In this document: in pieces, positions 37,729-46,087 of the stretch
Layout of the letters: each line of letters begins with the position of its first letter
How positions within the stretch are numbered: position 1 is the first letter of the stretch
Source of the DNA: Kaistella yonginensis
GTDB lineage: Bacteria; Bacteroidota; Bacteroidia; Flavobacteriales; Weeksellaceae
Reading direction: 5' to 3'
Assembly: GCF_030409525.1 (NCBI RefSeq)
Contig: NZ_JAUFQB010000062.1
Location: forward strand, 1-64,000
Length of the DNA: 64,000 nucleotides
The notes under the pieces: model-generated
Told to the model about the DNA's origin: nothing
The model's database searches: none
Seen by the model: only the letters and a program-made list of their open reading frames with translations
Made by a program: the position numbers and the translations under genes

Positions 37729-38442
37729 ATGCCACGAATTGAGCACACAGATTACTATTCATCTATTTTAGGAATGAGTTTGAAGGTTGAAGTAACGGGC
37801 CATTTTGGCTTTCCGATTATCATGTTTCCTACTTCTCAGGGGCAATATACCCAAAATCACGATTTTAAATTGAATGAGAGCATCAATCATTTTATCGATC
37901 AGGGAAAAGTGAAATTGTACAATATCGAAACCATCGATAAATACAGTTTTTATGACAAGAATATTTCAGCGTCAGAACGGATTCATAATTATGAGTTGTA
38001 TATGCAATTTTTGATTCAGGAATTTGTTCCTTATATTCAAAAGATTCATTCGGTGCATCGTGTCGCAGTTGCTGGGGCAAGTTTCGGTGGTTATCACGCG
38101 TCTAATTTTGCCTTCCGCTTTCCCGATGTTGTGTCGCACCTGTTTTGTTTATCTGGTGCATTTTCTATTCGGAATTTTATGGATGGGATCAACAGTGAAT
38201 TGGTATATTTTAATTGTCCCAGAGAATTTGTGAAAAATGATGAAGCTTTTAAATACAAACATATGCACATTGTTTTAAGTACTTCTGATCAAGATATTTG
38301 TTTAGAACAAACCCGTGAAATGGCCGACATTTTAGCCTCCAGGGGAATTAACCATTGGTATGATGAACAGAAGTGGATTAACCATGACTGGCCACTTTGG
38401 AGAATGGTTTTCCCAACCTTTATCAGCCGATTCTTCTCCTAG
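37729..38442 (+). CDS. Alpha/beta-hydrolase, esterase family
   Basis: A 237-residue hydrolase without signal peptide. The nucleophile elbow GASFGGYHA (catalytic Ser) is followed by HIVLSTSDQDICLEQ (candidate acid) and NHDWPLWR (candidate His), in the order of the esterase D / antigen 85-like family. It could release a thioester or ester intermediate or trim the product. It is 53 bases after the first ATP-grasp gene and 51 before the second. The natural substrate is unknown. Confidence 0.85.
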   Translation: MPRIEHTDYYSSILGMSLKVEVTGHFGFPIIMFPTSQGQYTQNHDFKLNESINHFIDQGKVKLYNIETIDKYSFYDKNISASERIHNYELYMQFLIQEFVPYIQKIHSVHRVAVAGASFGGYHASNFAFRFPDVVSHLFCLSGAFSIRNFMDGINSELVYFNCPREFVKNDEAFKYKHMHIVLSTSDQDICLEQTREMADILASRGINHWYDEQKWINHDWPLWRMVFPTFISRFFS

Positions 38443-38493
38443 AGTAAGTAAAGAGAATTAAATTAAAAAATCATTAATTAAAATAAAAATATT

Positions 38494-39447
38494 ATGGCAA
38501 AGAAAGTTGGAATTTTATTCGGAATGGAAGATACTTTTCCATGGGCTTTTATCGATAAAGTAAATGAATTGGGTAAAGGCGATGTGATTGCAGAACCTGT
38601 AATGATTGATAAATTAGAACAAGGGGCAGATTATGGCTATGCCGTAATTATCGACCGTATTTCACAAGATGTTCCTTTTTATCGTGCGTATTTAAAAAAT
38701 GCTGCGGTCAACGGAACTTATGTTATAAATAATCCATTCTGGTGGAGTGCTGATGAGAAATTCTTCAATAATGCACTAATGTTGAAATTGGGAATTCCAC
38801 TTCCCAAAACAGTTTTATTACCCTCTAATGACCGACCGACTAACACGACCGAAACCTCGTTTAGAAACCTGAAATTTCCGCACGATTGGGATTATATTTT
38901 TAATTATATCGGTTTTCCAGCTTATATGAAACCACATGATGGTGGCGGTTGGAAAAATGTTTATCGCGTTGAAGACGCAGAAGATATGTGGAATAAATTA
39001 GGTGAAACACAACAATTGGTCATGATGCTTCAAGAAGAAATTTTCTTTGAAGATTATTATCGTGTGTATTGTTTGGGTAAAAAATATGTACACATTATGC
39101 CGTATGAACCTAGAAACCCGCACCATTTGAGATACGCGACCACCCATAAAACAGAAGGCAAAGCGCGCGAAAAATTGTTAAAAGTGATTCACGATTATAC
39201 CATTAAAATGAATGAAGCTTTGGGCTATGATTTCAACACGGTTGAATTTGCAGTGAAAGATGGCATACCCTATGCGATTGATTTTTGCAATCCAGCGCCA
39301 GATGCCGATGTAAATTCTGTGGGTGAAGAAAACTTCGCTTGGATTGTTGAACATTCCGCGAAGCTGGCCATTGAAAAAGCGAAAGAATATGTTCCTGGTA
39401 AACCCAATATTTCTTGGGGAAATTTTGTGAAAGATTCCATCAAATAA
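38494..39447 (+). CDS. ATP-grasp domain protein
   Basis: A 317-residue protein with an N-terminal Rossmann-like part (KVGILFGMEDTFPWAF) and an ATP-grasp core: FPAYMKPHDGGGWKNVY (ATP-binding Lys), VMMLQEEIFFEDYYRVYCLG and VEFAVKDGIPYAIDFCNPAPDAD, where E/D/N correspond to the metal ligands. It is RimK-like in outline. It probably forms a second amide bond in the same pathway as its neighbours. An 82-base spacer leads to the GCS2 gene. Confidence 0.82.
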   Translation: MAKKVGILFGMEDTFPWAFIDKVNELGKGDVIAEPVMIDKLEQGADYGYAVIIDRISQDVPFYRAYLKNAAVNGTYVINNPFWWSADEKFFNNALMLKLGIPLPKTVLLPSNDRPTNTTETSFRNLKFPHDWDYIFNYIGFPAYMKPHDGGGWKNVYRVEDAEDMWNKLGETQQLVMMLQEEIFFEDYYRVYCLGKKYVHIMPYEPRNPHHLRYATTHKTEGKAREKLLKVIHDYTIKMNEALGYDFNTVEFAVKDGIPYAIDFCNPAPDADVNSVGEENFAWIVEHSAKLAIEKAKEYVPGKPNISWGNFVKDSIK

Positions 39448-39529
39448 ATTTGATATTTCAGCTTGAAATAAAAGTAAGCACTTAAACATTTCAAGCTGAG
39501 ATCTCTTAACCTTAAAAAACACAATAAAC

Positions 39530-40636
39530 ATGCATAGATTTACCATAGGCGTTGAAGAAGAATATCAAATCATTGATGCAGAAAGCCGTGATCTGGTTTC
39601 GCATGTCTCAAAAATAATTGAAGGTGGTCATGCGACTTTAAAAGAAAATTTAAAACATGAAATGCACGAATCGGTCATTGAGATGGAGACGGGCATTTGT
39701 CAAAATATTGCAGGAGTTCGCGCGGAATTAACGGATCTTCGAAAGAGACTTATCAAGGTGGCTCATGAAAATAATTTGCGGGTTTCTGGCGGCGGAACGC
39801 ATCCTTTTTCGCATTGGAAAAATAACCAAATTACCAAAGATGACCGTTATGATAAAATTGTTAGCGATTTAGGCGATGTTGCTCGGTCCAATTTAATATT
39901 CGGGCTTCATGTTCATATCGGGATCCCAGACCGAGAAGAAGGCATAAGAATTCAAAATGTAATGCGGTATTTTTTGCCTCATATATATGCACTATCAACC
40001 AACTCCCCATTTTGGGTGGGCAGTAAAACTGGTTTCAAATCATATCGGCACGAGGTTTTTGCAAAATTTCCAAGAACAGGAATTCCCAGTTATTTTACTT
40101 CTGTTGCAGAGTTTGATGCCTACATCAATTTGATGATTAAAACAGGAACTATTGACAATGCGAAGAAAATTTGGTGGGATCTACGGGTACACCCATTCTA
40201 CCCCACCATTGAGTTTCGAATTTGCGACATGCCTCTAAGAACAGATGAAACGGTTTGCCTGGCCGCAATAATGCAATGTTTAGTAGCTAAAATTTACAAA
40301 CTCCATCAGCAAAATATGAGCTTCCGAAGCTACCGACGACTGATGTTAAATGAAAATAAATGGCGCGCTTCTAAAGAAGGAATTGATGCTCATTTAATTG
40401 ATTTTGGTAAAGAAACCAGTGTTCCCTTTGTGGAGTTATTGAAGGAGTTACTCGAATTCATCGACGATGTAGTTGATGAATTGGATTGTAGAAGCGAAGT
40501 AGAATACGCTTGGACAATTATGAAGAATGGCACCGGCGCAGACCGCCAGCTCAAGGTTTACGAAGAAACAGGGGATCTAAAAGCGGTGGTTGATTACATG
40601 ATTTCCGAAACTGAATTTGGGATCACCTTCGAATAG
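39530..40636 (+). CDS. GCS2-family carboxylate-amine ligase (YbdK-like)
   Basis: A 368-residue enzyme of the glutamate-cysteine ligase type 2 family (COG2170, YbdK). Signatures: FTIGVEEEYQIID at the N terminus (metal-binding Glu residues), HEMHESVIEMETGIC, FGLHVHIGIPD, PFWVGSKTGFKSYR and TIEFRICDMPL. These enzymes use ATP to join a carboxylate, often the gamma-carboxyl of glutamate, to an amine. In this cluster it may add a gamma-glutamyl group. Glutathione synthesis is unlikely, because no glutathione synthetase is present and the organism has bacillithiol genes. Confidence 0.92.
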   Translation: MHRFTIGVEEEYQIIDAESRDLVSHVSKIIEGGHATLKENLKHEMHESVIEMETGICQNIAGVRAELTDLRKRLIKVAHENNLRVSGGGTHPFSHWKNNQITKDDRYDKIVSDLGDVARSNLIFGLHVHIGIPDREEGIRIQNVMRYFLPHIYALSTNSPFWVGSKTGFKSYRHEVFAKFPRTGIPSYFTSVAEFDAYINLMIKTGTIDNAKKIWWDLRVHPFYPTIEFRICDMPLRTDETVCLAAIMQCLVAKIYKLHQQNMSFRSYRRLMLNENKWRASKEGIDAHLIDFGKETSVPFVELLKELLEFIDDVVDELDCRSEVEYAWTIMKNGTGADRQLKVYEETGDLKAVVDYMISETEFGITFE

Positions 40637-40673
40637 TTCAAATTTTATTAAATTTGCTCCGTAATTAAAAAGA

Positions 40674-41504
40674 ATGAAAGAGATAAAAATAGCCTTGCTT
40701 GATATGAATAACAACCATGTTAATCAAGGTATGCGCAATATAAAAGAGTTATCACAACAATTTAAGGAACATTCAAATGAAGATGTTTCGATCACTATTT
40801 TTGATGTTAGATACAAAGATGAAATGCCTGATATCGATGATTTCGATATTTTTATTTCATCAGGTGGCCCAGGAAATCCACATAAAGAAGGATATGCCTG
40901 GGAAATAAAATATACCGATTTTTTAGATCAGCTTTGGCATCACAATAAAAACTCGGAACATAAAAAGTTTGCCTTTTTGGTTTGCCACTCTTTTCAGGTC
41001 GCCAGTATTCATTGGAATTTAGGAAATATTTGTAAAAGAAAATCCTACTCCTTTGGGGTAATGCCCATTCATAAAACTGCGGAAGGCGAACAGGATTTTT
41101 TACTGAAGAATTTACCGGAACCTTTTTTTGCAGTTGATTCCCGTGGTTACCAGTTTATTGAACCGAATTATGAAACCATCGCAGAAATGGGCATGAAAAT
41201 CGTGGCTTTAGAGAAAGTTCGTCCGCATATTCATTTAGAACGCGCAGTGATGGGTATTCGGTTTTCAGATGAAATTTTTGGGACACAATTTCATCCAGAA
41301 GCAGACTCCAAGGGAATGCTCGCCAATTTGAAGATTGATAAAAATAGGGTCGCCATGATTGAAAATTACGGAGTAGAAAAATACTTGGAAACCGTTGACC
41401 GAATGGATGATCCCGATAAAATAATTTTAACACAAGCACAAATCCTTCCTAGATTTTTAAAACATGCTTCCTCAGAAATCGTAAAAAGCTTGGTGATGGC
41501 CTAG
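40674..41504 (+). CDS. Class I glutamine amidotransferase-like protein
   Basis: A 276-residue protein of the GATase 1 fold: IFISSGGPGNPH (oxyanion strand), the nucleophile Cys in FLVCHSFQ, and FGTQFHPEAD with the catalytic His and Glu. The nucleophile elbow differs from the usual GxCxGxQ (here VCHSFQ). Relatives either supply ammonia or cleave gamma-glutamyl amides. Beside a GCS2-type ligase, removal of a gamma-glutamyl protecting group is an attractive but unproven role. A C-terminal helical extension of about 60 residues (ENYGVEKYLETVDRM) follows the domain. The gene is 37 bases after the GCS2 gene. Confidence 0.88.
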   Translation: MKEIKIALLDMNNNHVNQGMRNIKELSQQFKEHSNEDVSITIFDVRYKDEMPDIDDFDIFISSGGPGNPHKEGYAWEIKYTDFLDQLWHHNKNSEHKKFAFLVCHSFQVASIHWNLGNICKRKSYSFGVMPIHKTAEGEQDFLLKNLPEPFFAVDSRGYQFIEPNYETIAEMGMKIVALEKVRPHIHLERAVMGIRFSDEIFGTQFHPEADSKGMLANLKIDKNRVAMIENYGVEKYLETVDRMDDPDKIILTQAQILPRFLKHASSEIVKSLVMA

Positions 41505-41614
41505 TTCATTCTGGTTTATAGTAATGATTCATCAGGTGTTCACTGTGGTTTTAAACTGTACTTACCAATTAAGAATGAGCATAAAAATCTCTTTTTTAAA
41601 CTAAATCGAATACC

Positions 41615-42799
41615 ATGATTCCTAAATACCGACAGCAATTTAACGCTGAATACAGCACTGAAAAATACAATGCTTTAAAAGATGAACTGGCAAAAAGAGC
41701 TGGCACTGAAGCATTGTTCAGAGTATCAGAAAGTCCTATTTTCCTAACCAAAGTGTTTAAGGAAAAACTAGATGATGCTTGCAATAGTATTATTTCTCAG
41801 ATTAAAAAAATGACGCCTGAGGAATTAGACCAAGCGGTACCAGAGCAATGTCGGGTCCCAAATGATCACCATCAACCCCATTTTTTAGCCATTGATTTCG
41901 GCATATGTAAAAATCCCGTAACAGGTGAAATAGAACCTCAGTTGATTGAATTACAAGCCTTCCCCACACTTTATGCTTTTCAAGAAGAGTATGAAGAAGT
42001 GGTTTCTGACTTGTTTCCTTTTTTGAAAGATTTAAGAACCTCACTTCCGAAAAAAGAATATATTGCCTATTTAAAGGAAGTCATTGTCGGTGATGAAAAT
42101 CCTGAGAATGTTGTTTTAATGGAGATTCATCCTGAAAAACAAAAAACCAGTATTGATTTCGCCTTAACCGAAAAGTATTTAGGTATTACCACGGTTTGTT
42201 TAACCAAGGTTAAAAAACAAGGCAAGAAATTGTTCTATGAAAAAGACGGAAAATTAATTCCTATTCATCGGATTTATAACCGTGTAATTTTTGATGAACT
42301 CGACCATATTCCCAATCTAAAAACTGAATTTGATTTTCGTGAAGAAGTTGATGTAACTTGGGTGACCCACCCCAATTGGTTTTTCAAAGTCTCGAAATAT
42401 ATATTACCCCACTTAGAACATCAGTACATTCCCAAAAGTTTCTTTCTATCAGAATTTCCCTCCACAGAAAGATTAGAAGATTTTGTTTTGAAACCCCTTT
42501 TTTCATTTGCCGGAGCTGGTGTAAATCTGGATCCAACCCCAGCCGATTTGGACGCCATTTCAGACAAGGAAAATTTCATTATGCAGAGAAAAGTTTTCTA
42601 CGAACCTTTATTTGAAGATACCCATGGTGATTTTTCTAAGTCAGAAATCCGAATGCTCTACCTTTGGAAAGAAGATGAAGAAAAACCTCTATTAATGGAT
42701 AATCTCGCCAGAATGACCAAAGTAGCAATGGCCAATGTGGACTTTAACAAAAAAGACGCCATCTGGATTGGAAGCTCCTTGGCTTTTTTCGAAAAATAA
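41615..42799 (+). CDS. ATP-grasp-like ligase, last gene of the cluster
   Basis: A 394-residue cytosolic protein. The C-terminal half has ATP-grasp-like features: EDFVLKPLFSFAGAGV (Lys and glycine loop), FIMQRKVFYEPLF, SEIRMLYLW and DNLARMTKVAMANVDF, reminiscent of circularly permuted or glutathionylspermidine-synthase-like ATP-grasp enzymes. The N-terminal half (HHQPHFLAIDFGICKN, QLIELQAFPTLYAF) is not one I recognise from elsewhere. Position and strand tie it to the five preceding genes, though a 110-base spacer separates it. A third amide-forming ligase is a reasonable inference. Confidence 0.68.
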   Translation: MIPKYRQQFNAEYSTEKYNALKDELAKRAGTEALFRVSESPIFLTKVFKEKLDDACNSIISQIKKMTPEELDQAVPEQCRVPNDHHQPHFLAIDFGICKNPVTGEIEPQLIELQAFPTLYAFQEEYEEVVSDLFPFLKDLRTSLPKKEYIAYLKEVIVGDENPENVVLMEIHPEKQKTSIDFALTEKYLGITTVCLTKVKKQGKKLFYEKDGKLIPIHRIYNRVIFDELDHIPNLKTEFDFREEVDVTWVTHPNWFFKVSKYILPHLEHQYIPKSFFLSEFPSTERLEDFVLKPLFSFAGAGVNLDPTPADLDAISDKENFIMQRKVFYEPLFEDTHGDFSKSEIRMLYLWKEDEEKPLLMDNLARMTKVAMANVDFNKKDAIWIGSSLAFFEK

Positions 42800-42830
42800 A
42801 GATTTATTACGCAACCAGTAGCACAAAAAA

Positions 42831-42853
42831 AAGCGACTTTAAAAAAGTCGCTT
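42831..42853 (-). terminator. Terminator of the RRM gene
   Basis: A 10-base stem AAGCGACTTT (42831-42840) / AAAGTCGCTT (42844-42853). On the minus strand it is followed by a run of eight T. It may also end the ATP-grasp cluster from the other side, though the plus strand has no T-run. Confidence 0.8.
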
Positions 42854-42872
42854 ACATTATTTAGGTAAAATC

Positions 42873-43232
42873 TTACCAGTTAGAACCGCCACTACGACCT
42901 CCGCCGCTGTATCCGCTTCCACCACCACGATTTCCACCTCCGTAACCACCACCGCCTGAACGGTTGTTGTCAAAGCTTCTTCTTGGTTTGTCTTCTCTTG
43001 GCTTAGCTTCAGAAATGTTAAGTTCTTTACCATCCAATTCTTTTCCGTTTAGAGCTTCGATAGCATTCTTGCCATCTTCGTCGCTCATTTCTACGAAACC
43101 GAAACCTCTAGATCTACCGGTTTCTCTGTCTGTGATAATTTTGGCAGACGATACGTCACCAAATTCTGAAAATAAATCTTGCAACGACTGTTCTTGAGTT
43201 GCATAGTTAATGTTTGAAACAAAAATGTTCAT
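42873..43232 (-). CDS. Glycine-rich RNA-binding protein with one RRM
   Basis: A 119-residue protein. The RRM (1-80) has RNP2 (IFVSNINY) and RNP1 (SRGFGFVEM). The tail (about 85-119) is Gly/Arg/Ser-rich (GGGGYGGGNRGGG). Such proteins are common in Bacteroidota and cyanobacteria, where they are abundant and often cold-responsive RNA chaperones. A candidate promoter (43328-43357) gives a leader of about 90 bases with an A/T-only stretch (TTAATTAATTAATT) before the ATG, which could take part in temperature control. It ends in a clear terminator. Confidence 0.93.
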   Translation of the reverse strand: MNIFVSNINYATQEQSLQDLFSEFGDVSSAKIITDRETGRSRGFGFVEMSDEDGKNAIEALNGKELDGKELNISEAKPREDKPRRSFDNNRSGGGGYGGGNRGGGSGYSGGGRSGGSNW

Positions 43233-43327
43233 CTTAAAAAAAAATTAATTAATTAATACTGTTGAAATTATAAATGAAACTCAATAAATGCGATGAACAA
43301 TAATTGACTTCGGATATAAAAACGAGT

Positions 43328-43357
43328 GCAAGTTACAATTATAAATCAAACCTGCAA
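43328..43357 (-). promoter_or_regulatory. Candidate promoter of the RRM gene
   Basis: On the minus strand, TTG (43357-43355), a 19-base spacer and TAACTTGC (43335-43328). The spacing is ideal for the Bacteroidota -33/-7 pair; the -7 box has one or two mismatches. It lies just after the upstream aldo/keto reductase gene. Confidence 0.4.
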
Positions 43358-43374
43358 CTTTTTTATGTAATATT

Positions 43375-44238
43375 TCACTTTATTTCAATTCCGCTTTTCG
43401 CTTCCAAGAGTCTAAACCAGTCTTCAGTCTCTAATTTAATAGATAAACTCTCTCTAAATTTTGCTATGTTTCCTACGCTTGATGTACCTACAACAGGTAA
43501 AATCCGGGAAGGATGTTTTAAAATGAATGCCAAGAGAATTTGATTTTCTTCAGCAGAATATTTTTTACAAAGTTCATGCAAAACCTTTTTAATTCTTTTA
43601 TTTTCGCCAGATTCTTCTTTAAAATAATTTCCCATGACTGACCAAGCCATCGGTTGAAGGTTTTTTAGCATCAATTGGTCTAATGTTCCATCGAAAAACG
43701 AACGGGTTTGGTTCAAAGAAATTTCGACCTGATTCGTAATGATCGGAAAAGCCTCATTAACCAAGTCAAATTGGGAGGATGAAAAATTAGAAACCCCAAA
43801 ATGCCGAACTTTTTTGGTTTCTCTCAAAAATTCAAAACTCTCTGCGATTTCTACGGGATTTATTAAAGGCGAAGGACGATGAAGGAGCAGCACATCTAAA
43901 TAATCTGTTTTTAAATTCTCTAGACTCTGATCCACCGATTTTATAATATGTTTCTGGGAGTAATTGTAAGATTTTACCGTATAGTTTCTATTAGAACAGG
44001 GCATTTGGATTCCGCATTTAGAAATAAACTGTACCTCTTCCCTCTTTAAACTCATTTCAGAAAAAGCATCACCAAACAATTTCTCAGTAGTATAATCGCC
44101 ATAAATATCGGCATGATCGAAGGTGGATAAGTTCTCGTTTAAAGAAGTTTCAATTAATTTCTGTACCTCTTTTACGGAATGTTGGGCGCCCCAAATTCCC
44201 CAGCGCATGGTTCCTATAATAATTGGTGAAAAATTCAT
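43375..44238 (-). CDS. Aldo/keto reductase (YdhF-like)
   Basis: A 287-residue NADPH-type oxidoreductase with the AKR barrel. The catalytic tetrad is visible: Asp and Tyr in TFDHADIYGDY, Lys in FISKCGIQ, His in LLLHRPSP. The C-terminal part includes ILPVVGTSSVGNIAKF (cofactor phosphate pocket) and the ending EDWFRLLEAKSG, as in E. coli YdhF. It is probably a general carbonyl reductase of unknown substrate. It is divergent from the T9SS beta-helix gene. Confidence 0.92.
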   Translation of the reverse strand: MNFSPIIIGTMRWGIWGAQHSVKEVQKLIETSLNENLSTFDHADIYGDYTTEKLFGDAFSEMSLKREEVQFISKCGIQMPCSNRNYTVKSYNYSQKHIIKSVDQSLENLKTDYLDVLLLHRPSPLINPVEIAESFEFLRETKKVRHFGVSNFSSSQFDLVNEAFPIITNQVEISLNQTRSFFDGTLDQLMLKNLQPMAWSVMGNYFKEESGENKRIKKVLHELCKKYSAEENQILLAFILKHPSRILPVVGTSSVGNIAKFRESLSIKLETEDWFRLLEAKSGIEIK

Positions 44239-44314
44239 GTCTTTTTATTTTTGTAAAATTATAACTTAATAGCACACTTTTCATAAGTATTTTCTTTCTT
44301 TAATATAATATTTA

Positions 44315-44322
44315 TAAATTTG
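44315..44322 (+). promoter_or_regulatory. -7 promoter box TAAATTTG of the beta-helix protein gene
   Basis: An exact TAnnTTTG match 18 bases before the ATG; the leader would be about 12 bases. No TTG at the -33 position. Confidence 0.5.
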
Positions 44323-44339
44323 GATTTAAATTTAAAACC

Positions 44340-45803
44340 ATGAAAAAAATATCTACTTTATTTTTATCGTTGATCTCAGCGATTTTATTTTCCCAATTTA
44401 CGAGTCCAGGAACTGGAATAACCTATAATTTGAGTTCGCTGTCAGCGGCAGCGCCTACCGTTTTAGTAAATAATGGAACTCATTATCAAATGACTGCCAA
44501 CATTACGATTGCAGCGGGAGATATTTTGTTAATGGACGAAAACACGGTATTAAAAATTGATACAGGGGTTCAGTTAACAGTCGCAGGGGGTTATGATACC
44601 ACGGCGACTTCTATTCTTATTACCTCCACAAATCCGCCCGCTGTTTTTAAAGGAATAAGATTTGAGGAAGGCTCTACCGCTACTTTTAAAAAAACAATTT
44701 TAGAATATGGTGGTGGTTTACAGGTTTTAACCGAAAATTTTTTAATGGACGGTTGCACCGTTCGTTTTTTTAAATCGGGACTGGTTACTGGCGCTGCCAT
44801 TAATTTTTCCAGAGGAAATCCAGTGGTTAAAAATTCTCAATTTTTCAACAACGATTTGCCTGCGGTAGCTTCTGGGGCAAATCAATCGGTCGCTTTAGAG
44901 TTTACCAACAATTACCTTGCTGGAAACACCCAACTCAATTCTAACCGTCCACAAATTAATATGGGCCCAAGCGGAACAGGAATAACAAAGATTCTAAACA
45001 ATACCATCATTGGAAACCGAACATTAACTAAAGTAGGCGGGATTTCGGTTTCATCTCTTTTGGGCGTACAAAACCAAGTACAAATTGAAGGAAATACCGT
45101 AACCGATAATCGATATGGAATTACCGTTGCTGGTAATGCCTCTTCTGGATCTATCTCTAATAATATTTTGACCAACAATAATACTGAAAACAATCCCGCT
45201 ACCGGCGGCAGTGGAATTTCTCTAAACGGAAGTGGCGCTTTAGGTTTAGGCTTTAAAATTGAAAAAAATCAAATTCGTGGTCATATTTGGGGAATTACAC
45301 TTATTGGTACGGCGAGTGCAGATTTGGGTGGTGGATCATTGGGAAGTGTTGGCCAAAATATTTTTAAAGATAATGGGAATGGTGGAAATTTATTTGCCCT
45401 TTTCAACAATACCGCTAACCCTGTTAGCGCAACCAATAATTGCTGGCGAGAAGATGAACTTTCTGATGATCCCATGGTAGAAGCAGTAATATCACATTTT
45501 GTGGATGATCCTGCTTTGGGTGAAGTTACCTTTAAACCTTATTTGTGTGCGCTTCCATTGGCAACGGTGGAAACGAAAACTTTACAAGCGAATATTTACC
45601 CTAATCCAAGCACTGGAATATTTACTTTAAATGCTGAAAAAACTGGAAACATTTTAATTACCGATGTCTCTGGTAAAATTATTTATATGGGAAATGTATC
45701 GAAAGGAAAAAATGAAATTTCGGTAAAAGCAGTCGCCGGTATTTACTTTATGGTCTACCAATCAGAAGGCAAAAAGCAGGTTACTAAATTGATTATTAAA
45801 TAA
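44340..45803 (+). CDS. T9SS-exported right-handed parallel beta-helix protein
   Basis: A 487-residue protein with a signal peptide (LSLISAILFSQ). The main body (about 40-390) shows parallel beta-helix (PbH1/NosD-like) repeats, rich in Asn ladders: DGCTVRFFKSGL, VKNSQFFNNDLP, LEFTNNYLAGN, IEGNTVTDNRYGI, GSISNNILTNN. Its C terminus is a type A sorting domain (ANIYPNPSTGIFTLNAEK, ILITDVSGKIIY, AGIYFMVYQSEG). It is exported through the type IX system. Beta-helix proteins often bind or cleave polysaccharides, but no catalytic residues are evident, so an adhesin or glycan-binding role is a guess. Confidence 0.88.
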   Translation: MKKISTLFLSLISAILFSQFTSPGTGITYNLSSLSAAAPTVLVNNGTHYQMTANITIAAGDILLMDENTVLKIDTGVQLTVAGGYDTTATSILITSTNPPAVFKGIRFEEGSTATFKKTILEYGGGLQVLTENFLMDGCTVRFFKSGLVTGAAINFSRGNPVVKNSQFFNNDLPAVASGANQSVALEFTNNYLAGNTQLNSNRPQINMGPSGTGITKILNNTIIGNRTLTKVGGISVSSLLGVQNQVQIEGNTVTDNRYGITVAGNASSGSISNNILTNNNTENNPATGGSGISLNGSGALGLGFKIEKNQIRGHIWGITLIGTASADLGGGSLGSVGQNIFKDNGNGGNLFALFNNTANPVSATNNCWREDELSDDPMVEAVISHFVDDPALGEVTFKPYLCALPLATVETKTLQANIYPNPSTGIFTLNAEKTGNILITDVSGKIIYMGNVSKGKNEISVKAVAGIYFMVYQSEGKKQVTKLIIK

Positions 45804-45820
45804 TAAAAAAAATTCAAACT

Positions 45821-45853
45821 AAACCCATTCTGTTCGGCGGAATGGGTTTTTTC
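45821..45853 (+). terminator. Terminator of the beta-helix protein gene
   Basis: Stem AAACCCATTC (45821-45830) / GAATGGGTTT (45840-45849), 9-base loop, followed by further T. It lies 17 bases after the stop. Confidence 0.88.
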
Positions 45854-45876
45854 TATTTATACCTGTTTTACAACTG

Positions 45877-45910
45877 CCACTGAAGCTGCGACCCAGCTTG
45901 AGTGGAACTC
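45877..45910 (+). other. Second hairpin in the spacer upstream of rpoD
   Basis: A two-part stem: CCACT (45877-45881) / AGTGG (45901-45905) outside and AGCTG (45884-45888) / CAGCT (45894-45898) inside, separated by a 2-by-2 mismatch, then AACTCTTTTT. It may be a back-up terminator or a structured RNA element 180 bases before rpoD. Confidence 0.45.
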
Positions 45911-46087
45911 TTTTTATAAAATAAATTGCGGGGAATAAGCATTGGATTATTTTATAAAAAAGTGGGAACGGAAGATGGATTAAGTCGCCCTAAAAAATAA
46001 TAGAGCCCATATTTCAAAAGTTTTGTAACCTTTTGACCTTTGCCATCGTATAATATAATGCAGTCCTAAAGTGGACCTTATTACTAC

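Noticed and set aside
39530-40636. Glutathione synthesis by the GCS2-type ligase
   Set aside because: No glutathione synthetase is nearby, and the bstA/ytxJ genes point to bacillithiol as the main thiol of this organism.
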